DNA from: CALCMJ01 sp964475415 | Lineage (GTDB): Bacteria; Bacteroidota; Bacteroidia; Chitinophagales; Saprospiraceae | Direction: 5' to 3' | DNA: 19,774 nucleotides | Assembly: GCA_964475415.1 (NCBI GenBank) | Contig: CAYYWZ010000073.1 | Coordinates: 1 to 19,774 of the forward strand | Part shown: positions 15,146 through 19,774 of the stretch, in pieces | How the letters are laid out: every line of letters begins with the position of its first letter | Position numbering within the stretch: the first letter of the stretch is position 1 | Position numbers and translations under genes: made by a program | The notes under the pieces: model-generated | The model's input: only the letters and a program-made list of their open reading frames with translations | Told to the model about the DNA's origin: nothing | Databases searched by the model: none

Positions 15146-15152
15146 TTAACTC

Positions 15153-15189
15153 ATAACGGAAGTCAGTCTTTATAATTGACTTCCGTTAT
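15153..15189 (+). terminator. terminator hairpin of the lipoprotein/membrane protein unit (copy 2)
   Basis: The same perfect 13-bp stem and 11-base loop as at 11837-11873, seven bases after the stop at 15143-15145. The stretch from here to 15430 holds no gene. Confidence 0.65.
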
Positions 15190-15430
15190 AGTTTCTAATG
15201 AAAGAAAGTATTCTCTGATATGTGATTAGCATACAGTCGATTACTTCTATATCACTTTCAGTATGTGGTATAACATATTATTTTTATTTCGCTCCTTGTT
15301 TGTAATCCTAAGTGTATATAGAATTTATGAAGGTTGTAATCAGCAATTAAATATCAAGGGTGCAACTTACAGGAATTAATAGACTGCCAAAAATCCTATC
15401 TAGTCAAAGCACCCAATACCCGATACCCAA

Positions 15431-16963
15431 TCATATTTCCTTATCCAAGCGCATCTGCAACAACTCCAGTACGATCTCCCAGAGATGCTCATAAGGAATC
15501 ACCTCTGTCTCGGCAGAATCTTCAGAGATGTTCATAGGAGTTTCTGTTAGTCGTTTGTAGAATTTGGATACTCGACGTTGAATGCCAATAGGATGGTAAT
15601 GAGCATCAGGGAGTTTTTGTAGCATCTTGATAAAAGCATTGCTACGGAGGGTCTCATCATTTCTAAGGTATCGGAAGGAATACTGCCCTAGGGCATCTAG
15701 CCGTCGATCTAGTTCATCGTCTTTTTTCTGAATAAAGAGGAAAAGTACGTGGATAATCAGGATGGCGATGTTCCTTCCCGACTTATCACGAGAATAGTGG
15801 GGTACTTCATTAAGGAAACGATTAATCCGGAAAGGGCGTAGTTTGTTTTCTGAATCTTCTGCTTCTGTAACCTTTCCCATTTTTATAAGCAGTTGCATGT
15901 AGGCTTCTTTTATAAGCCATGGTTCACGAAAAGTTTCATATAATTTTTTGAATGATTTCTCATTTATTGCTTCAATTAAGTATCTAAATGAAGAATTATA
16001 TTCTTTAATGGTTAGATGAACGTTGAATAGGTGGTTTCTAATATTAAACCAAGCGATAGAACCAGTTCTTGGATTTAATGAAAGTGCCTTATTGTATACT
16101 TCTATTGATTCTGAAAAAGATCCTATTATAAATTTCGATAATCCAAGTTTTTGTAAGAAACTAAATTCACCAGCTTGCGAAAAACCTTTTTTCGTTTGAA
16201 AATATAAAACTGCTTTATTGGAAACAATTTCCAATTTCGTGTAGTCTTTTTCTAAATAATAACAGAAGTATAAAGCATTGAAAAGATTGTAGTTGAAGCT
16301 ATAAGTATTTATTTTGTATTTATGTTTTTCTAAATCTTTTAATTCAGACTTATAATGCTTTAGCATTTTATTATTAGAATATCTATTTTTAAGCATTTGT
16401 TGTCCAAAATAAATAAACGCCTTTGATGCTCTATCCTCAAAAGTTATGAAGTCTAAGTACTTTTTACTTAAAATTAGGTAGAATTCATATTTTTTTCTGT
16501 TGAATTCAAATAAACCATAGTGCATGCAAAGTTCTTTAGAAAGTAAGTAAGTCAACTCAACTATGTCGTATTTAATAGATAATACTATTGCTTCTTTAGC
16601 TAATGATATAGCAGCGTTTCTTTTGCCTCTTCCGATTAATATTTTCATTGCGGAAAGTAGATGATATGACCTTATGGTAGCCGTTATTTGATCAGAACGA
16701 CTAAATTTTTGAACATCTATAAAGAAAAGCGTATTTATTAATTTGTTTTTTAACCTACCTTTTAGTTTTCTGTATTTAGAATCAACACTGAATTGATTAT
16801 AAAGAATTTGAACTGCATCACTGTCAGACTTAATAAGTCCAGATCTAATCCCTTCATACAGTTCTTTAGTCCTTTTCGAAAGTTTTGCATTCTCTGAAAT
16901 AATCTCTATTTGTTTCACTTTTTGTTTAGATACTATACTCACCAATGCTATTAAATCATCCAA
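15431..16963 (-). CDS. large helical-repeat (TPR-like) protein of unknown function, gene B
   Basis: A 510-residue paralogue of gene A (12115-13635). The start is a TTG at 16961-16963, accepted because MDDLIALVSIVSKQK lines up residue for residue with the ATG-started MEDLLALSSVVSKQK of gene A, and because a perfect -7 element lies about 40 bases upstream. The shared blocks INTLFFIDVQKFSR, LSKELCM and FSFLQKLG mark a common fold; TPR-like spacing is seen near residues 280-340. Residues E353-I510 and all DNA beyond are identical to gene A, and the switch from diverged to identical is abrupt. No signal peptide, membrane helix or catalytic motif is seen, so it is probably cytoplasmic. The first ~350 codons are AT-richer than the shared 3' part. 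Confidence 0.8.
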   Translation of the reverse strand: MDDLIALVSIVSKQKVKQIEIISENAKLSKRTKELYEGIRSGLIKSDSDAVQILYNQFSVDSKYRKLKGRLKNKLINTLFFIDVQKFSRSDQITATIRSYHLLSAMKILIGRGKRNAAISLAKEAIVLSIKYDIVELTYLLSKELCMHYGLFEFNRKKYEFYLILSKKYLDFITFEDRASKAFIYFGQQMLKNRYSNNKMLKHYKSELKDLEKHKYKINTYSFNYNLFNALYFCYYLEKDYTKLEIVSNKAVLYFQTKKGFSQAGEFSFLQKLGLSKFIIGSFSESIEVYNKALSLNPRTGSIAWFNIRNHLFNVHLTIKEYNSSFRYLIEAINEKSFKKLYETFREPWLIKEAYMQLLIKMGKVTEAEDSENKLRPFRINRFLNEVPHYSRDKSGRNIAILIIHVLFLFIQKKDDELDRRLDALGQYSFRYLRNDETLRSNAFIKMLQKLPDAHYHPIGIQRRVSKFYKRLTETPMNISEDSAETEVIPYEHLWEIVLELLQMRLDKEI

Positions 16964-17000
16964 TTATTTAGTTTTAATTAATTGATAATCAATTATTTTA

Positions 17001-17008
17001 CAAATATA
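17001..17008 (-). promoter_or_regulatory. -7 promoter element (TATATTTG) of helical-repeat gene B
   Basis: On the reverse strand this matches the Bacteroidota TAnnTTTG consensus exactly. Transcription would begin near 16994, giving a leader of about 30 bases before the TTG start at 16963. No clear TTG box is found at the usual distance upstream. Confidence 0.5.
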
Positions 17009-17294
17009 TACTTATAAATTTTGCTCATAAGCATGTCCTATTTAGGTTAAATTTATAGTTTTTTCTCAATAAATCTTCCTACATCTTTGTGTTATTGAAA
17101 TAATAGAGAACAGAAATATCCTCTTTTTTAAGCTATTCGGATTAATAATATTCTGTCTTTGAGTTGTTAATATATATAAATATTAATAATTTCCACATAA
17201 ATGCATGTCCCATCTTTTATGTTTCTGTACTTTTTTTGAAAGGATTTTATCCTTAGTTTTATAGTATTATTAGATATTAATAATTAAACAAGCT

Positions 17295-17357
17295 ATGGAT
17301 ATTATAATGTTAATCTTAATCGCTCTTGGAGTGGTAGAGGATGAAGGAGACTTCTAA
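17295..17357 (+). CDS. possible 20-residue hydrophobic/acidic peptide
   Basis: ATG 17295 to TAA 17357 encodes MDIIMLILIALGVVEDEGDF: a hydrophobic first half and an acidic end. A strong intrinsic terminator follows 45 bases later, so the peptide, if made, would come from a short monocistronic transcript. A hairpin AAGGAT-TTT-ATCCTT (17240-17254) and a near-consensus -7 element TAGTTTTA (17254-17261) lie upstream. An ORF this short can arise by chance. Confidence 0.25.
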   Translation: MDIIMLILIALGVVEDEGDF

Positions 17358-17402
17358 ATTCTATCGATAATAAAAGGGTGAAAAAAAAATAGAGTAAAGA
17401 TT

Positions 17403-17442
17403 AATCAACTTTGAGGAAACTACAAGGTTGATTTTTTTTTTT
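17403..17442 (+). terminator. intrinsic terminator 1 in the gene-free region
   Basis: AATCAACTTT (17403-17412) pairs with AAGGTTGATT (17424-17433) with one G-U pair and an 11-base loop, followed by an uninterrupted T-run to 17442. It is strong in form and forward-oriented. It would end a transcript covering the 20-codon ORF at 17295. Confidence 0.75.
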
Positions 17443-17508
17443 AGGGAGACGGATTAACTTAGAAAAATTTGAAATATTGAATATTTAAGATTAAGGGTGT
17501 TAACAATT

Positions 17509-17554
17509 GTAGCTCTCTTGTTTTTTAGCTGATTACTCGAGAGCTGCTTTTTTT
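17509..17554 (+). terminator. intrinsic terminator 2 in the gene-free region
   Basis: GTAGCTCTC (17509-17517) pairs with GAGAGCTGC (17539-17547), one G-U pair, followed by seven T (17548-17554). The loop is long (21 bases). It is only about 70 bases after terminator 1, so it implies either backup termination or a very short separate RNA. Confidence 0.65.
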
Positions 17555-17758
17555 CTCTTAATCTTCTTAAATATATACAGATGATCGGACTGCTAATCCG
17601 ATCGACGCTGGTTGCTTATAAAAATGTTAATGAAACTGTTCTGGAGTGATGACCGGAACAAAACGTACTAAAAAAATTAAATATTACTCTGTACTAATTT
17701 TGAGTAATGTTTAGAAAAACTGAATTCAAAGCCTTTAGGCAAAGGTAATTTACTAGAG

Positions 17759-17784
17759 AAGGATAAGTAAAGAAGCTTATCCTT
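17759..17784. other. 9-bp perfect hairpin
   Basis: AAGGATAAG (17759-17767) pairs with CTTATCCTT (17776-17784) around an eight-base loop, with no T-run after it. A smaller hairpin, ATCAATT-TT-AATTGAT, follows at 17807-17822. Both lie between terminators 2 and 3 and could be structural parts of a small RNA ending at 17896. Confidence 0.4.
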
Positions 17785-17862
17785 CCCTACACTAAAAAAA
17801 TGAAAAATCAATTTTAATTGATATAAAGATTATTCTCAATATTTAAGGGTGTTAAAGTGTCT

Positions 17863-17896
17863 TTACCTGCTACAACGGTAGCGGGTAATTTTTTTT
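17863..17896 (+). terminator. intrinsic terminator 3 in the gene-free region
   Basis: TTACCTGCTAC (17863-17873) pairs with GTAGCGGGTAA (17878-17888), one G-U pair and a four-base AACG loop, followed by eight T (17889-17896). It is a textbook forward intrinsic terminator with no forward ORF ahead of it. Confidence 0.8.
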
Positions 17897-17937
17897 AAGA
17901 CCTATCTAATTGAAATTTATCTCTGTCTTCTTCTACA

Positions 17938-18030
17938 TTCTTTTTGTCTGAATTATGATTTTCATGATTATGGGATTTTCTTGATTACCTTTTGTCAAGG
18001 TTCTTCTTTTTGTCAGAACTAGGATTTATA
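17938..18030. repeat. GATT-periodic intergenic repeat with a 66-bp-spaced direct repeat
   Basis: TTCTTTTTGTCTGAATTATG at 17938 recurs as TTCTTTTTGTCAGAACTAGG at 18004, both running on into GATTT. Between them are GATTTTC/TGATTA units about nine bases apart. From memory this resembles a dispersed TCTGAA...GATTTTCATGATT repeat common between Bacteroidota genes. It lies downstream of the dinB stop and was not checked against a genome. Confidence 0.4.
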
Positions 18031-18098
18031 AGATTTTAAGATATACAGTATTCTAAAAAGTATTATACAATATATACCTATCTGTGTGCAAAATTGAA

Positions 18099-19193
18099 TT
18101 AGAAATCTATTTCTAATTGCCCACCTTTTTTATCCTCTTGCTCCTTTTCTAAATTGGATGCAGATAATCCCATCAGTCGTACAGGGCCCATAGATTCTAT
18201 ATTGTCTTCTAGTAACAAGTAAGCAATGGCTCTTATTTCTTTAGGGTCTTTGATGAAATAATCTCTTGTCGTTCCTCTGGTAAAGTTGCTGAAGTCAGCA
18301 TGCTTGATTTTCATCGTTATTGTTCTTCCGTGATTTTCGGCCTTGTCTAGTCGCTCGATAAACTTATCACAAATCATATCCATAATGGGAATAAGGTTTT
18401 CGAGTCCTGATACATTTTCTGATAAGGTTCTTTCTACTGCAAGTGATTTTCTCTTACGCATTGCTTTTACTGGACGATCATCTATGCCGCGAACGATGTC
18501 ATAATAGAAGATACCTGATTTGCCATATCGTTGTGCTAGTTCTAGCTTAGAATATTTTTTTAGATCAGCACCTGTATGTATACCATGAGCTTGCATCTTT
18601 CTTGCTGTCATCTTTCCTATACCGAAGAATTTCTGAATTTCTAGCTTTTCTATAAAAGCAATGGCCTGAGGTGGTTTGATAATAGTAACACCGTCAGGCT
18701 TTCTCAGGTCAGAAGCGATTTTTGCTAAAAATTTACAATAGGAAATACCTGCTGAACAGGTGAGGGATGTTTTCTGATAGATCTTATCTTTTATCTCATG
18801 AGCTATATCAATGGCATAACGATGTTCTGTCTTATTGATGGTTACATCTAGAAAAGCTTCGTCGAGGGAAAGGGGTTCTATGAGATCTGTATATTCTTTG
18901 AATAGTGCTCTTATCTGTTGAGATACTTCTTTGTAAGCATCGAATCTGGGTGGGACGAAAATGATGTGGGGGCAAAGTGCTCTAGCCATGTAACCTGGCA
19001 TAGCTGATTTTACACCATATTTTCTGGCCTCATAGCTTGCAGTAGTCGTGACGCCTCTTTTTCCTCCGCCGCCTACAGCGATAGGTTTTCCTCTGTATTC
19101 TGGGAAATCTCTTTGTTCTACAGATGCATAGAAGGCATCCATATCTATATGTATTATTTTACGATATTCAGAAAAATGGTTTTGGCCACTCAT
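18099..19193 (-). CDS. dinB: DNA polymerase IV (Y-family translesion polymerase)
   Basis: A 364-residue Y-family polymerase that bypasses damaged template bases with low fidelity and no proofreading. Palm-domain catalytic acids are D17 (HIDMDAFYASVE, residues 15-26) and D111-E112 in SLDEAFLDV. Y22 occupies the steric-gate position that excludes ribonucleotides. The helix-hairpin-helix FFGIGKMTARKMQ lies near residues 190-205, followed by the little-finger domain. The C-terminal QLEIDF fits a beta-clamp-binding motif. Length matches full-size DinB. It starts six bases after the stop of the haem-binding protein gene, so it is probably cotranscribed with it. No LexA-like site is evident upstream. 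Confidence 0.95.
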   Translation of the reverse strand: MSGQNHFSEYRKIIHIDMDAFYASVEQRDFPEYRGKPIAVGGGGKRGVTTTASYEARKYGVKSAMPGYMARALCPHIIFVPPRFDAYKEVSQQIRALFKEYTDLIEPLSLDEAFLDVTINKTEHRYAIDIAHEIKDKIYQKTSLTCSAGISYCKFLAKIASDLRKPDGVTIIKPPQAIAFIEKLEIQKFFGIGKMTARKMQAHGIHTGADLKKYSKLELAQRYGKSGIFYYDIVRGIDDRPVKAMRKRKSLAVERTLSENVSGLENLIPIMDMICDKFIERLDKAENHGRTITMKIKHADFSNFTRGTTRDYFIKDPKEIRAIAYLLLEDNIESMGPVRLMGLSASNLEKEQEDKKGGQLEIDF

Positions 19194-19199
19194 CTAATG

Positions 19200-19655
19200 C
19201 TATTGTGAGAGATCAGAGAAGTATTGTACCATATCAGCTCGTTCTTCCTTACTAATTCTAGCTTCTGAGTGCAAGATGATATAGGTCAATAAAGGCATCT
19301 CAGTAGCTTCCGTTCTACTAGCACATTCTTCTAGTTTATGTTTTTGTTTTTTTGCTTTATAATTTCCCCAAGTAGAAAAGTTGAGCGATTCTCTACCGTG
19401 ATCTATATGTCCTTTTATCCACCAAGAAATAGGTGCAACTTCCGTATACCATGGGTGATCGGTATCATGTGAGTGACAATCATAACAAGCTCCGCGGATC
19501 AGCTGAGCCATCGCTGGATCAGTCTGATTCATTACAAGAAAATCTTGTCCTTCAGTGATAGGAGGGTTTTCGTTATCTACACGCTTAAACTGAGCTAGGA
19601 TCAGAAACACAAGTAATGCTAGCAATATATATCGGATTATTTTCTTTTTATTCAT
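19200..19655 (-). CDS. membrane-anchored haem-binding domain protein (CxxCH)
   Basis: A 151-residue protein with an N-terminal basic stretch and one hydrophobic helix (residues 6-22) acting as signal or anchor, then a periplasmic domain. It carries a single c-type haem attachment motif CYDCH (C57, C60, H61) inside RGACYDCHSHDTDHPWY, followed by VAPISWWIKGHIDHGRE and MPLLTYIILHSEAR. This pattern fits the Bacteroidota haem-binding domain family (Haem_bd type). Haem would be attached outside the cytoplasm by the c-type maturation system. The physiological partner is unknown. It is the gene upstream of dinB on the same strand, with six bases between them. Confidence 0.85.
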   Translation of the reverse strand: MNKKKIIRYILLALLVFLILAQFKRVDNENPPITEGQDFLVMNQTDPAMAQLIRGACYDCHSHDTDHPWYTEVAPISWWIKGHIDHGRESLNFSTWGNYKAKKQKHKLEECASRTEATEMPLLTYIILHSEARISKEERADMVQYFSDLSQ

Positions 19656-19664
19656 TTCGTAAAA

Positions 19665-19774
19665 TTACGGATATTTTGAGAAGTATATGTCAATATTAGG
19701 AATTGCGTTGGCATGTAGTAAGATTTCTCCACTGCGGTCGAAATTATAAATGGTAATGTAAACCTTGATTCTTC
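19665..19774 (-). CDS. possible C-terminal end of an unknown gene (cut by window edge)
   Basis: On the reverse strand the frame ending at the TAA in 19665-19667 is open to the window edge and reads ...IKVYITIYNFDRSGEILLH, then ANAIPNIDIYFSKYP, a protein-like composition. It stops nine bases before the haem-binding protein start, consistent with an operon. A second reverse frame is also open here, ending at a TGA that overlaps that start, so the choice of frame is uncertain. No family is recognised. Confidence 0.4.
   Translation of the reverse strand, partial: RIKVYITIYNFDRSGEILLHANAIPNIDIYFSKYP

Larger units (their letters stand above)
13914..15907. repeat. second copy of the 1994-bp direct repeat
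   Basis: Same sequence as 10598-12591, starting right after CAA at 13911-13913 and ending in codon 353 of gene B. Because the units abut (the first 3316-bp unit ends where this copy begins), the arrangement is a tandem array of two units, each with one identical and one diverged part. Confidence 0.9.
16964..18098. other. 1.1-kb region without a convincing protein gene
   Basis: AT-rich sequence between gene B and dinB. It holds the gene B promoter, a 20-codon ORF, three forward-strand intrinsic terminators (17403-17442, 17509-17554, 17863-17896), several hairpins and a GATT-rich repeat near 17938-18030. The last two terminators are each preceded by AAGGGTGTTAA (around 17493-17503 and 17845-17855). 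The pattern suggests short forward transcripts that are not long protein genes, but no known RNA family is recognised. Confidence 0.6.

Noticed and set aside
10598..17229. Duplication as an insertion sequence or transposon
   Set aside because: No transposase, recombinase, terminal inverted repeats or target-site duplication is visible, and the right edge of identity falls inside a coding sequence.
17583..17603. tRNA-Ser(GCU)-like anticodon arm (TCGGA-CTGCTAA-TCCGA)
   Set aside because: The stem and seven-base loop mimic an anticodon arm, and GCTGGTT follows, but there is no D arm, acceptor stem or complete T arm. It is not a tRNA gene; a tRNA remnant or chance are both possible.
1..19774. 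CRISPR array, rRNA or complete tRNA genes
   Set aside because: No regularly spaced direct repeats of the right size and no rRNA or full tRNA cloverleaf signatures were seen on either strand.
19653..19774. Alternative reverse frame reaching the window edge and ending in a TGA overlapping the haem-protein start
   Set aside because: Its composition is less protein-like than that of the frame ending at 19665; neither can be confirmed without sequence beyond the edge.

Overview
The window looks like a low-GC member of the Bacteroidota, most likely Saprospirales. The evidence is a type IX secretion (T9SS) C-terminal tail, TAnnTTTG-type -7 promoter elements, AT-rich leaders without Shine-Dalgarno sequences, a zinc-motif-less RecO and a Bacteroidota-type GH3 protein. 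Genus or species cannot be set from this sequence.

Layout. 1-3153: a forward operon (GH3-family protein, a 102-residue unknown, recO), then a GC-rich structured repeat and a doubtful small ORF. 3213-6974: two reverse-strand housekeeping-like genes, a Tat-exported Gfo/Idh/MocA oxidoreductase with an operator-like palindrome upstream, and an exported S9 prolyl-oligopeptidase-type peptidase with a clear terminator. 7205-10524: a secreted TPR plus trypsin-like protein split from its Ig-like/T9SS tail by one in-frame TGA, translationally overlapped by a small outer-membrane-barrel-like gene.

10598-17229 is the accessory core, two tandem units offset by exactly 3316 bp. The first 1994 bp of each (10598-12591 and 13914-15907) look identical. 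Each unit holds a cryptic lipoprotein gene (about 257 residues, no methionine after its start, out of frame with its ATG at a run of eight T), a three-helix small membrane protein, a terminator hairpin, and the convergent 3' part of a large helical-repeat protein gene. Identity stops abruptly inside that gene: the two proteins share an identical C-terminal 158 residues, while their N-terminal ~350 residues match at only about half the positions. This resembles a cassette with a homogenised part and a variable part, and is the best candidate for an undescribed system. Its function is unknown. A membrane-active lipoprotein with a neighbouring membrane protein acting as partner or immunity protein is only a hypothesis.

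16964-18098 has no convincing protein gene but carries three consecutive forward-strand intrinsic terminators, one of them following a 20-codon ORF, so it may express short RNAs. 18099-19774 is a reverse-strand run: a partial unknown gene, a haem-binding (CxxCH) membrane-anchored protein, and DNA polymerase IV (dinB).
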